The translations under genes and the position numbers were made by a program. A stretch of DNA of 64,000 nucleotides from Corynebacterium simulans (GTDB lineage Bacteria > Actinomycetota > Actinomycetes > Mycobacteriales > Mycobacteriaceae), in assembly GCF_001586215.1 (NCBI RefSeq), contig NZ_CP014634.1, positions 1,488,001 through 1,552,000 on the forward strand, written 5' to 3'. The notes under the pieces were generated by a model. The model saw only the letters and a program-made list of their open reading frames with translations, was not told the origin of the DNA and did no database searches. Below are positions 45,278-54,182 of this stretch, piece by piece; positions within the stretch are counted from its first letter, which is position 1; each line of letters opens with the position of its first letter.

Positions 45278-45930
45278 TAGTCATCCTCAATCTCTGCGGT
45301 AATTGGCGGAAATCCCCATTTAGAATACCAGGTAATACCTTTACCCTGCACGACCGCCCCTGTGATTTTAGCAGCAAGATCGATAAAATAAGCTGCCCCA
45401 AGAACACCGGCAGCGGCAGCAATAGCAGCTCCGATCGGCCCGCCTGTTACAGCACCCCAAGCAAAGAATGCCGCCTCAAGAGCAGCTGGCCCTTCCATTG
45501 CCGCTGCGGTAAGAGTTGCAGCCGCCCCAACCTTCAGATCGTTATTTGATATGTGGCCGAGCTTGTGATCATATGTAGTAACAATTTTTGGCTCGTTTTC
45601 CTGGTGCTGAACAATGCTTTCATCCTCAGCAAGCACTGAGTGGAAAAAACTGACATCTTTGTCTTCAAAACCATAGTCACTACGGAGCTGATCATCGTTG
45701 AGATCGGACTTGAGGTTACCCTCCTCGTCGTAATCAATATGTTCACCGACGCTACTAATTAGCTCAAGCTGCTTCTTCTCTTCAGGAGTGATCTCCTTAA
45801 GAGACCTATCAAATTGCTCTTCAGACCAAACAGGAGTTTTCTCTGCTTGTTCAACCGTTTCGGCAGAAGCTGCGGGGGCAATACCTGCAGTGATTAGAGA
45901 CGCAACTGTCAGAAGCGTGACTCGATTCAT
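45277..45930 (-). CDS. secreted protein with glycine/alanine-rich hydrophobic C-terminal region, candidate antimicrobial protein
   Basis: A 217-residue protein of no family I recognise. Residues 1-23 are a Sec signal peptide (MNRVTLLTVASLITAGIAPA, cleavage after ASA). Residues 24-135 are acidic and charged like a propeptide. The C-terminal 80 residues hold Ala/Gly-rich helices (LKVGAAATLTAAAMEGPAAL; AVTGGPIGAAIAAAAGVLGA) and a final aromatic tail (KGITWYSKWGFPPITAE). AAAGG precedes the ATG at 45928-45930. The layout recalls a secreted membrane-active peptide with a coupled membrane protein, but this is inference. Confidence 0.7.
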   Translation of the reverse strand: MNRVTLLTVASLITAGIAPAASAETVEQAEKTPVWSEEQFDRSLKEITPEEKKQLELISSVGEHIDYDEEGNLKSDLNDDQLRSDYGFEDKDVSFFHSVLAEDESIVQHQENEPKIVTTYDHKLGHISNNDLKVGAAATLTAAAMEGPAALEAAFFAWGAVTGGPIGAAIAAAAGVLGAAYFIDLAAKITGAVVQGKGITWYSKWGFPPITAEIEDD

Positions 45931-46092
45931 GATAGAACCTTTCTGTATCGATAGGCGGACCAAAGCGATGGTACACACTACCCTGACATCCCGCTTCTCA
46001 GATGAGCCGCACCCTACAACATGTGGAATACTCTCGCTGGTGGAATGAGAATTGCGGGATTCCCAATGTCTCATAAATGAGAGTTCTCGCCT

Positions 46093-46200
46093 GTGAGCGA
46101 AAAGGCAGGCAAGTACAAAGGCCGCAAGCCCGCTCTTAGCCCGCAGCAAGTAGCAGAAATTAAACGGCGCGTATGGGCGGGGGAGTCTTCGGGGCGGAAT
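46093..46200 (+). pseudogene. Tn3-type resolvase C-terminal fragment
   Basis: The frame reads EKAGKYKGRKPALSPQQVAE and IKRRVWAGES, the linker and start of the HTH domain of Tn3-family resolvases (compare KRGKYKGRKPALS), then loses similarity. Catalytic domain and recognition helix are missing. A second fragment of the same family is at 52150. Confidence 0.65.
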
Positions 46201-46227
46201 TGTTTGTACATGTTGAGGTTCCTTGTC

Positions 46228-46860
46228 TTATGGTGTGGTCGTGCTGGTTCTATCAATCCAAACGGCAGCTTCCCAGTCAAGAGGGCAGGTGTATTTGCCG
46301 GTGGATTCCACCATTTGTCGGAGTCTGTGTTGGTAGTCGATGTATTTCTCGGAGGTTAGTGTTGACCAGGCGTTGGGCGCCACGGGGCGTGTGACACCTG
46401 CGCTGGCGGCTTCCTTGTAAACGTACTGATCGACAGGGACGTGCAGGTAAGGATAGAGGCGCTGCACATCGGGGTGGTCGAGGACGGCGAGGTATTTCAG
46501 CGTCATGTTCAGCCACTTTTGGGCTTGGCCGTAGTGGAAGGAGAACGGCCGGCTGCCATGCTCATGGTGTGCGAATTTGTCGCAGGTTGTACGACACCAG
46601 TGGTCGTGCTGGGCATCGAAGCTGGCTTGTGAGTCGATGGTGGCGAGATTATCGACGAAAGATTGAATCGAGGCAATCGTTGATCTCTTGAGTTCGGAGC
46701 GTGATTGGTGGGTGCCGAAACCGCGTAGGGTGCGTTGCAGATCAGCGTAGGCACGACGTGCGACACCGTGGATCGCCTGCTCGCTGGTGACGTTGGCTGT
46801 AGCGACCTTTGTGCCGAAGTAAAAAGCGATAAGGCTGCGACGTTGAATTTGGGTGTCCAT
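46228..46860 (-). CDS. hypothetical protein, 210 aa
   Basis: A soluble protein of unknown function. Distinctive residues are HDHWCRTTCDKFAHHEHGS (two Cys and several His, possibly metal-binding) and FHYGQAQKWLNMTLKYLAVL, followed by LYPYLHVPVDQYVYKEAAS. These segments look conserved rather than random, so the gene is probably real. It stands alone among mobile-element fragments. The 46861-47112 stretch upstream shows no gene. Confidence 0.65.
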   Translation of the reverse strand: MDTQIQRRSLIAFYFGTKVATANVTSEQAIHGVARRAYADLQRTLRGFGTHQSRSELKRSTIASIQSFVDNLATIDSQASFDAQHDHWCRTTCDKFAHHEHGSRPFSFHYGQAQKWLNMTLKYLAVLDHPDVQRLYPYLHVPVDQYVYKEAASAGVTRPVAPNAWSTLTSEKYIDYQHRLRQMVESTGKYTCPLDWEAAVWIDRTSTTTP

Positions 46861-47112
46861 AGCCGCATTCTTCCAAAAACGGGGCGCGACATCGCACGAA
46901 TCGAAGATTTACTTGCCCCGTAAATGAGGTGATGACTCCTGCGGAGCAGCCGAGGGGGATACGGCGCTCGACGCAGGAGCTATCAGAGAGGGAGCATCGG
47001 GGATGGGGGATCGCGTCATGCCCCCTCACAAAGGAGAGTAAACCAAGCGGCATGTTTTCCCAGGGTAACTACTGAGATCCAGTCAACTTCACATAGTTGT
47101 CGAAAAGCAGCC

Positions 47113-47146
47113 CGGGCCTGACCCCAGAAAGTGGACACGTCCGGGG
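47113..47146. mobile_element. terminal sequence of an IS3-family element (remnant)
   Basis: CTGACCCCAGAAAGTGGACA and the following CGTCCGGGGTTC match the IS end at 33122 with a few differences. No transposase remains. It marks the exact point where the fic fragment at 47147 begins. Confidence 0.55.
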
Positions 47147-47575
47147 TTCAAGCCCGCGGTCGCGTGGCACGAAGCGCTTGATGCCCGGCTGTTTCGTGGT
47201 GATGGTTCAGTAACTAGTGACGGTGGTGGGGTGCACCCCATGAACGGTAGATTTGTTGAGTTTGATCCAGCTGCGGAGCTGCATGCTGCACATTCTGAGT
47301 TTCTCGACTCCCTGGCGTTGCTTGATACCCCAATTGAACGTGGACTCGCCTACTTCTGCTCTGCTAAACGTAGCCAGTTCCACTTCGACGGCAATAAGCG
47401 AACAGCCCGGCTTATGCCTTCTGGGATGCTCATGTTCGCGGGATACAGCGGATTGAATATCCCAAACGCCCGTCACCGCGAATTCAAAATTGCGCTCGAT
47501 GAGCTATTTAGCACTGACGACGCCACCGCGCTGATGGACTTCCCCTATGACTGCCTGGAGGAGTCTTCGGGGTAA
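47147..47575 (+). pseudogene. Fic-domain protein, 5'-truncated
   Basis: The frame is open from the IS end and reads VAWHEALDARLFRGDG, then LAYFCSAKRSQFHFDGNKRT and ARLMPSGMLMFAGYSGLNIP, ending at a TAA at 47573-47575. SQFHFDGNKRTAR corresponds to the Fic loop in a subgroup where the usual HPF is replaced. The N-terminal two thirds are absent. It ends about 20 nt before the CRISPR-repeat half at 47592. Confidence 0.7.
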
Positions 47576-47629
47576 ATACCGTTGTTGGTAAGGAAATACT
47601 GAAGCGTCCTGGGTTTAGTTCCGCTTCTT

Positions 47630-48505
47630 TTACGACCCTGTGTTGATGGGCTGGGTGAGATAGTACTCGGTTTCTACTTCCTGTGGGGTGGCGTAGTCCA
47701 ATGCTTCGTGAAGCCGCTTAGTGTTCCACCAATGCACCCACCGCAAGGTGGCCAATTCGACTTCTCCGACCGACGTCCACGGACCTTGGGCATGAATCAG
47801 TTCCGCCTTGTAGAGACCATTGACGGTCTCAGCTAGAGCATTGTCATAAGAATCGCCGACTGTTCCCACACTCGGCCGGATTCCGGATTCCGCGAGAGCG
47901 GTGGAATACTTCAGTGACACGTACTGGCTGCCCCGATCGCTGTGGTGAATCAGCTGGTTTCCATGGATTCGCCCTGCAGTCGTTAACGCATGCTCCAAGG
48001 CCTCCATGGGTAGCGCATCGGTGCGCATCGTTGAGCGTGTAGCAACACCAACAATCTTTCGACTGTAGACATCCACGACAAACGCGGTGTAGGCGAATCC
48101 TGACAGGGTGCGAACGTAAGTAATGTCGGCAACCCACAGCCGGCCTGGTGCTTGTGCACGAAAGTCTCGCTGCACTAGGTCTGGGCGATGATCCGGTGTC
48201 TTCGGGCTGATCGTTGTCACGGGGGTTCGTCCACGTCTGCGGCCGCAAACACCTGCTAGCTTCATCAGACGTGCAGTCTTATCGCGACCAATATGAAAAC
48301 CTTCACGGTTCATCGCGTGCCACATTTTGCGGATACCGTAAACCGAGAAATTCTCCGCATGCACACGCTGTATCTCTGGGATGAGAAGGCTATCGCTTAA
48401 GGCCCTTGCACTGGGAACACGTGTAGTGGCTTTGCGGTAGCCGCGTGAAGTGATGAATCCACGATCTGCTTGTTTGAGGACTCGGCAGATGGCCCCGGGC
48501 CCCAA
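47630..48505 (-). CDS. IS3-family transposase OrfB, copy 1
   Basis: A 291-residue integrase-core protein. The DDE triad is visible in WVADITYVRT, HHSDRGSQY and NALAETVNGLYK; the N-terminal HTH_21 region (SVYGIRKMWHAMNREGFHIG) is present. The frame opens at a TTG. The expected start, an ATG overlapping the orfA stop (MISYIDAYKDQFG), is one base out of frame with it because of the GGGGCCCGGGG run. All three copies share this. Confidence 0.85.
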   Translation of the reverse strand: MGPGAICRVLKQADRGFITSRGYRKATTRVPSARALSDSLLIPEIQRVHAENFSVYGIRKMWHAMNREGFHIGRDKTARLMKLAGVCGRRRGRTPVTTISPKTPDHRPDLVQRDFRAQAPGRLWVADITYVRTLSGFAYTAFVVDVYSRKIVGVATRSTMRTDALPMEALEHALTTAGRIHGNQLIHHSDRGSQYVSLKYSTALAESGIRPSVGTVGDSYDNALAETVNGLYKAELIHAQGPWTSVGEVELATLRWVHWWNTKRLHEALDYATPQEVETEYYLTQPINTGS

Positions 48506-48535
48506 ACTGATCCTTATACGCGTCGATGTAAGAGA

Positions 48536-48856
48536 TCATTTGGTCGTGGGTCGGCCTGGTTCCGCTGCGAAAAAAGCCGAAGCAGTCTTAAGAATCCCGT
48601 TTGCTCGCTTCAGCTCACGGTTTTCGCGGCGCAAACGCTTGAGCTCTTCTTCCATCGTTTCGCCGCCTGAAGCGCCAGAGTCATCACGTACTGAAGCGCT
48701 GTCACGGTACCAAGCCCGCAACGTATGGTGAGACACTCCAAGCAGCTCACCGACCTCCGTGTAGGCACGTTGCAGTGAGCAGGACTCCAGGCGGACCATT
48801 TCGATGATCTGATGGACCGCCTTCTCCTTGAACTCAACGGAATACTTTCTAGGCAT
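48536..48856 (-). CDS. IS3-family transposase OrfA, copy 1
   Basis: A 106-residue DNA-binding protein: HTH (EFKEKAVHQIIEMVRLES, LLGVSHHTLRAWYRD) followed by a leucine-zipper-like coiled coil (MEEELKRLRRENRELKRANG). It binds the IS ends and works with OrfB. Confidence 0.88.
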   Translation of the reverse strand: MPRKYSVEFKEKAVHQIIEMVRLESCSLQRAYTEVGELLGVSHHTLRAWYRDSASVRDDSGASGGETMEEELKRLRRENRELKRANGILKTASAFFAAEPGRPTTK

Positions 48857-48900
48857 AGTTCAATCCTTCCTTAGCTGAGGTAGGAACTAAACCCAGGACG

Positions 48901-50758
48901 CTTCATACCTCCGCGTGCGCGGAGAAGAGCCCGTAGTCGTGGAGGCTATGCACTATGGCCCGGAAATACCTCCGCGTGCGCGGAGAAGAGCGCTACAGCT
49001 TACAGGCTTCACCACCCGTATTGGAAATACCTCCGCGTGCGCGGAGAAGAGACACGGCCCCATCTTCCGAGCGGCGGGCCGTGGGAAATACCTCCGCGTG
49101 CGCGGAGAAGAGAGTCGGCCATGGTGACCCTAACGCTGGTTGTGGGAAATACCTCCGCGTGCGCGGAGAAGAGTTGTCCAATCTATTGGTTCCCCATGCC
49201 ATTTAGGAAATACCTCCGCGTGCGCGGAGAAGAGGCGCCTGGAGTTAAACACCTTGGACCGTAATGGGAAATACCTCCGCGTGCGCGGAGAAGAGCGGCT
49301 CGTGGCCTACGTCTTCGATGATGAGGGGGAAATACCTCCGCGTGCGCGGAGAAGAGAACATCATCAACGGCCTGATTAATGGCATTAAGGAAATACCTCC
49401 GCGTGCGCGGAGAAGAGGGTGCCCGCGTGCTAGGCATGAAGGTGCCGGCGGAAATACCTCCGCGTGCGCGGAGAAGAGTGTTCTTCCGCCAGGCAGAAGA
49501 CAACAAGGGTGGAAATACCTCCGCGTGCGCGGAGAAGAGTGGTACTGGGAGCACATGCCGGGCGGCGAGCCGGAAATACCTCCGCGTGCGCGGAGAAGAG
49601 GTATCCGCCACGGTGCGCGGCTATTCAACCCCGGAAATACCTCCGCGTGCGCGGAGAAGAGAAGCGCGGGGGCCGGTAGTCAGCTTCCTGGTAGGAAATA
49701 CCTCCGCGTGCGCGGAGAAGAGCACGAACAAACATCAAAGGGGTGAAAAAGCCGGGAAATACCTCCGCGTGCGCGGAGAAGAGCTTCGTCGAAAGCTATG
49801 ACCGAGGATTCATAGGAAATACCTCCGCGTGCGCGGAGAAGAGAAACACCAGGCCTATCACCTGATACAAAGATAGGAAATACCTCCGCGTGCGCGGAGA
49901 AGAGCCACGCTGGTTAACCGCCTGACCGTGGATGGTGGAAATACCTCCGCGTGCGCGGAGAAGAGGGTTGCGCGGTGGTGAGCGTGTGGCGCAGCTTGGA
50001 AATACCTCCGCGTGCGCGGAGAAGAGCGTGGGTGTAGGTGGTCTACCTGAAAGGCGGTGGAAATACCTCCGCGTGCGCGGAGAAGAGGAGTGATGGTGTT
50101 ACAGCCGGGCGCATTTGCTGGAAATACCTCCGCGTGCGCGGAGAAGAGGCACACGCCTTACCGCCACCCCTCACACCCATGGAAATACCTCCGCGTGCGC
50201 GGAGAAGAGCACTTCATGATGATGTTCGCGGCGCGAGTCTGGGAAATACCTCCGCGTGCGCGGAGAAGAGATGGTGATAAGTGGCGTGTAGCCCATGGGC
50301 TAGGAAATACCTCCGCGTGCGCGGAGAAGAGGCAGCGATGTGCGCTAGAGCGCGGTGAAGCTTGGAAATACCTCCGCGTGCGCGGAGAAGAGGGTGGGCT
50401 GCCTTAAACGCCTTCGAGTTGAACGGAAATACCTCCGCGTGCGCGGAGAAGAGACGCTTAGGCGTGGTCTGGGTGGACATTCCTGGGAAATACCTCCGCG
50501 TGCGCGGAGAAGAGGCCTTCTTAGCAAAGTGCACCTTCACCAAGCCGGAAATACCTCCGCGTGCGCGGAGAAGAGAGCTCCATGAGGTAGGCGGATTCCG
50601 GTATCTCGGAAATACCTCCGCGTGCGCGGAGAAGAGGCCATGTAGTCGGCTAGGGCTGTGGTGAGCTCGGAAATACCTCCGCGTGCGCGGAGAAGAGCCC
50701 TTCTTGTGGACACGATTCCCGCTCTACCGAGAAATACCTCCGCGTGCGCGGAGAAGAG
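48901..50758 (-). CRISPR. type I-E CRISPR array, 31 repeats and 30 spacers
   Basis: 29-bp repeats recur every 61 bp: 48962, 49023, 49084 and so on to 50730. Spacers are 32 nt except one of 31 nt (49784-49814). In the minus-strand orientation each repeat has the stem CTCCGCG/GCGGAG and an 8-nt 3' handle GTATTTCC, the normal I-E layout, so transcription runs right to left, in the direction of the cas operon. The leftmost repeat (48901) is split by IS copy 1. The rightmost, leader-side repeat (50730-50758) ends in T instead of C. The rest are identical by eye. Confidence 0.97.
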
Positions 50759-50824
50759 TCTTCCTGAACAGCAACTGAAGCGTCCTGGGTTTAGTTCCTA
50801 CCTCAGCTAAGGAAGGATTGAACT

Positions 50825-51145
50825 ATGCCTAGAAAGTATTCCGTTGAGTTCAAGGAGAAGGCGGTCCATCAGATCATCGAAATGGTCCGCCTGGAGTCCT
50901 GCTCACTGCAACGTGCCTACACGGAGGTCGGTGAGCTGCTTGGAGTGTCTCACCATACGTTGCGGGCTTGGTACCGTGACAGCGCTTCAGTACGTGATGA
51001 CTCTGGCGCTTCAGGCGGCGAAACGATGGAAGAAGAGCTCAAGCGTTTGCGCCGCGAAAACCGTGAGCTGAAGCGAGCAAACGGGATTCTTAAGACTGCT
51101 TCGGCTTTTTTCGCAGCGGAACCAGGCCGACCCACGACCAAATGA
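50825..51145 (+). CDS. IS3-family transposase OrfA, copy 2
   Basis: Identical to the OrfA of copy 1: 106 residues with HTH and coiled coil. Its TGA overlaps the ATG of the MISYIDAYK frame. Confidence 0.88.
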   Translation: MPRKYSVEFKEKAVHQIIEMVRLESCSLQRAYTEVGELLGVSHHTLRAWYRDSASVRDDSGASGGETMEEELKRLRRENRELKRANGILKTASAFFAAEPGRPTTK

Positions 51146-51175
51146 TCTCTTACATCGACGCGTATAAGGATCAGT

Positions 51176-52051
51176 TTGGGGCCCGGGGCCATCTGCCGAG
51201 TCCTCAAACAAGCAGATCGTGGATTCATCACTTCACGCGGCTACCGCAAAGCCACTACACGTGTTCCCAGTGCAAGGGCCTTAAGCGATAGCCTTCTCAT
51301 CCCAGAGATACAGCGTGTGCATGCGGAGAATTTCTCGGTTTACGGTATCCGCAAAATGTGGCACGCGATGAACCGTGAAGGTTTTCATATTGGTCGCGAT
51401 AAGACTGCACGTCTGATGAAGCTAGCAGGTGTTTGCGGCCGCAGACGTGGACGAACCCCCGTGACAACGATCAGCCCGAAGACACCGGATCATCGCCCAG
51501 ACCTAGTGCAGCGAGACTTTCGTGCACAAGCACCAGGCCGGCTGTGGGTTGCCGACATTACTTACGTTCGCACCCTGTCAGGATTCGCCTACACCGCGTT
51601 TGTCGTGGATGTCTACAGTCGAAAGATTGTTGGTGTTGCTACACGCTCAACGATGCGCACCGATGCGCTACCCATGGAGGCCTTGGAGCATGCGTTAACG
51701 ACTGCAGGGCGAATCCATGGAAACCAGCTGATTCACCACAGCGATCGGGGCAGCCAGTACGTGTCACTGAAGTATTCCACCGCTCTCGCGGAATCCGGAA
51801 TCCGGCCGAGTGTGGGAACAGTCGGCGATTCTTATGACAATGCTCTAGCTGAGACCGTCAATGGTCTCTACAAGGCGGAACTGATTCATGCCCAAGGTCC
51901 GTGGACGTCGGTCGGAGAAGTCGAATTGGCCACCTTGCGGTGGGTGCATTGGTGGAACACTAAGCGGCTTCACGAAGCATTGGACTACGCCACCCCACAG
52001 GAAGTAGAAACCGAGTACTATCTCACCCAGCCCATCAACACAGGGTCGTAA
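51176..52051 (+). CDS. IS3-family transposase OrfB, copy 2
   Basis: Identical to OrfB of copy 1, with the DDE triad intact. The frame opens at TTG 51176, directly after the out-of-frame MISYIDAYKDQFG segment. It is in the same frame as OrfA but separated from it by the OrfA stop. Confidence 0.85.
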   Translation: MGPGAICRVLKQADRGFITSRGYRKATTRVPSARALSDSLLIPEIQRVHAENFSVYGIRKMWHAMNREGFHIGRDKTARLMKLAGVCGRRRGRTPVTTISPKTPDHRPDLVQRDFRAQAPGRLWVADITYVRTLSGFAYTAFVVDVYSRKIVGVATRSTMRTDALPMEALEHALTTAGRIHGNQLIHHSDRGSQYVSLKYSTALAESGIRPSVGTVGDSYDNALAETVNGLYKAELIHAQGPWTSVGEVELATLRWVHWWNTKRLHEALDYATPQEVETEYYLTQPINTGS

Positions 52052-52149
52052 AAGAAGCGGAACTAAACCCAGGACGCTTCATGTTGCGGTTTGCATGATA
52101 TAAGTCGATTTCATACACCTTTATCCCACGGTAGTGCGCGCATAGATGC

Positions 52150-52462
52150 GCTGTGACTGTTACTTTCCTGCACGAGGATCTCACGTTTGCGAAAGACACG
52201 TCCGACGCGCATGCGGAATTAATGCTCGGCATACTCGGTAGCTTTGCGGAGTTTGAGCGGGCCATTATTCGTGAGCGCCAGGCGGAGGGTATCGCGCCGG
52301 CGAAAAAGGGGCGGCAAGTACAAGGGCCGTAAGCCCGCCCTAAGCCCGGGCCAGATAGCGGAGTTTAAGCAGTGCGTGCTGGCGGGGGTCGAAAGCCGCA
52401 CTAGCGCGGGAATTCGGAGTCACCCGGCCTACCCCGTGTATCGGGCACTGGAAAACGCCTAA
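52150..52462 (+). pseudogene. Tn3-type resolvase remnant
   Basis: The frame reads VTVTFLHEDLTFAKDTSDAH and AELMLGILGSFAEFERAIIR then ERQAEGIAPAKKG, a good resolvase catalytic-domain end. A frameshift in a G/A-rich run leads to GKYKGRKPALSPGQIAEFKQ and a scrambled tail ending RALENA at 52462. The N-terminus with the catalytic Ser is missing. Confidence 0.75.
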
Positions 52463-52556
52463 AGCGGCGCAAGGTGGGGGTAAATATGTGCAGACGTTGA
52501 AACTGCCACATGTTAGAACATATGTCACACCATATGCCTTTCCGTATAGTTCCGAC

Positions 52557-53028
52557 CTGGCTTGGCTCACTGTGGTGTGACCGACTTAACTCTTGACGCG
52601 TAGACCTGCTGGTTTGGTGTTGGGGTTGGGTATTTTTCCGCACTAAGGGGTGGGGTGTGGGGCGGACGGTAGTGTGATCTTTTGTGAGCCCGTCTATCCG
52701 TACTGTGACGACTGCTTCTGGGGCTACAGCTGTCCAGGTAGTCACGAGCGAACACGTGGGCAATCGGATGTCGAAATCCGATCTCAAGGCGCGACCAATT
52801 TATGCCCGAACCGAGGGCTCGATTAATGCGCACCTCAATATCGTCATGGCAACACTCGCAGTAAGTCGAATGATGGAATCAGCAACCGGACGAAGCATTA
52901 AACGACTCGTGCGAACTTTCAAAAAGTATCGCAGTTTTGAACTCAGAGTCGAAGACACAACAATCCACGCGGCCACGCCACTACCAGCCGAAGTGCAAAA
53001 CCTCGTCCACGCCATCACCGAACCCTGA
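52557..53028 (+). mobile_element. internally deleted IS1634-type element, left copy
   Basis: The left end CCTGGCTTGGCTCACTGTGG leads to a transposase frame from 52684. Its N-terminus (SIRTVTTASGATAVQVV) is typical of IS1634/IS1549 transposases, but it jumps directly into the C-terminus (LKARPIYARTEGSINAHLNI, VMATLAVSRMMESATGRSIK), losing several hundred residues. The first about 255 bp are repeated at 54183-54438 including the deletion junction, so the deletion predates the duplication. The element needs transposase from elsewhere to move. Confidence 0.7.
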
Positions 53029-53071
53029 CTTCCGCACTAAAATGATCCAACTCAGGAGAAGCGCACGCGGA

Positions 53072-54127
53072 TTAGCCTACGCCGGCCAGCAGAATTTCTA
53101 CGAACTCCTTGCGCTTTTCTACATGGAAGTTGTGGCCCGAGTCAGCCTCGACTTTAACGGCACCGGCGGGAAGAGAATCCATGGCCCTGGCGGCGTCCTC
53201 ATCACTGGCCGCAGCTTGAAGGATTTCCCCGTCGTATCGCGCTTGACAATGAATATAGGTAACTGGCGCTTGAATCGCCGCAAGTGTTGCTTCTTGATCA
53301 AACCCTTCGTTCCAGAGACCCGTAAAGAAGGCATCACCAAACGCTGGGTCATAATCCATGATGTACACCTGTGCCTCATTCATCTCGGGAGGCATGGTCC
53401 ACAGAGCTATCGGGGCGCCCGGATGCCGAGAGTGATATGCGAGTCCATCACCGATGAACCCCTGAGCAGAGTCCCCAAAGTATTGCCACATTTTTTGGCT
53501 GCGCCACTGATAAGCCTGCCAGTCGGTCTCTCCTGAAGACAAGAACTCATGAGTGCTGACAGCTAGGTCCTGATAATTCCACGTATTGCGCGCCTCAGGC
53601 AGCTCTGTGGCAAATAGCGGCGGATCTTCTAACACCAGGAAGCTAACCAGTTCTGGATGACGCGCAGCAATCAACGCGGCCAATTGACCCCCAGACGAAT
53701 GCCCACTTAATACGACGGGTTGGCCAATTGTCTCTATATAACGAGATAGGACGTCTGCGACCTCCACCGCTCGATAAGATTCAAGGCGTTCAGACTTGCC
53801 ATGCCCTGGAACGTCGATGGCATACACTTGGCGGTCCTTGCTGAGGTCACGTAAAGCGTAACCGTACTGGCGCCATCCGCTCGCTTGACCATGGATAAGG
53901 ACAATAGGGGAACCGTCCCTTGGCTCGCTTACCCCTACATTGAGCTTCACATGATCCACGCTCACCCGGTGCTCTTGATAGCCAGCCTTTTCCAGGGATC
54001 TCACAAGACGCGAGTGATACGTGGTTGTGTACCATGCCCAACCGCCAGCACCGGCTGCCGCAAGTGCAACGATTGCCGTCACGATAAGTCCCGCCACCTT
54101 CAGGACCCTTTTCCCGACCAGGGCCAT
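53072..54127 (-). CDS. membrane-anchored alpha/beta hydrolase
   Basis: A 351-residue protein with one N-terminal membrane helix (VLKVAGLIVTAIVALAAAGA, about 8-28). The hydrolase core shows LIHGQASGWRQYGY (oxyanion region), the nucleophile elbow SGHSSGG (Ser144) and a C-terminal DSGHNFHVEK (catalytic His). The natural substrate is unknown; esterase, epoxide hydrolase or haloalkane dehalogenase folds all fit. It is the only intact passenger gene between the two IS1634-type copies, inside the segment bounded by IS copies 2 and 3. Confidence 0.85.
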   Translation of the reverse strand: MALVGKRVLKVAGLIVTAIVALAAAGAGGWAWYTTTYHSRLVRSLEKAGYQEHRVSVDHVKLNVGVSEPRDGSPIVLIHGQASGWRQYGYALRDLSKDRQVYAIDVPGHGKSERLESYRAVEVADVLSRYIETIGQPVVLSGHSSGGQLAALIAARHPELVSFLVLEDPPLFATELPEARNTWNYQDLAVSTHEFLSSGETDWQAYQWRSQKMWQYFGDSAQGFIGDGLAYHSRHPGAPIALWTMPPEMNEAQVYIMDYDPAFGDAFFTGLWNEGFDQEATLAAIQAPVTYIHCQARYDGEILQAAASDEDAARAMDSLPAGAVKVEADSGHNFHVEKRKEFVEILLAGVG

Positions 54128-54182
54128 GAGCTATCACCTTACCAATAAATCTGTATTATAACACCAGTACACTCGCATTATA

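Larger units (their letters stand above)
47600..48905 (-). mobile_element. IS3-family insertion sequence, copy 1 (inside a CRISPR repeat)
   Basis: A 1306-bp element with 23-bp perfect terminal inverted repeats beginning TGAAGCGTCCTGGG. It is flanked by a 3-bp target duplication TAC (47597-47599 and 48906-48908). Joining the flanks restores a CRISPR repeat: GGAAATAC on the left plus CTCCGCG... on the right. orfA and orfB lie on the minus strand. It is nearly identical to copies 2 and 3. Confidence 0.93.
50776..52081 (+). mobile_element. IS3-family insertion sequence, copy 2 (at the leader side of the array)
   Basis: Same 1306-bp element as copy 1 in the opposite orientation, starting 17 bp after the last CRISPR repeat. 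Left flank is AAC (50773-50775) but the right flank is TGT, so copy 2 alone has no target duplication. AAC recurs at the outer side of copy 3 (55746-55748), indicating that copies 2 and 3 bound one larger insertion. Confidence 0.93.

Noticed and set aside
48915..50664. Open frames through the CRISPR array (repetitive proteins such as EIPPRARRR and NTSACAEKR)
   Set aside because: They are translations of the 29-bp repeat in several frames and have no start signals or coding character.
48901..50758. Leader on the left with degenerate terminal repeat on the right
   Set aside because: The repeat in that orientation leaves only 5 nt after the stem; the opposite orientation gives the usual 8-nt I-E handle and matches the cas operon direction.
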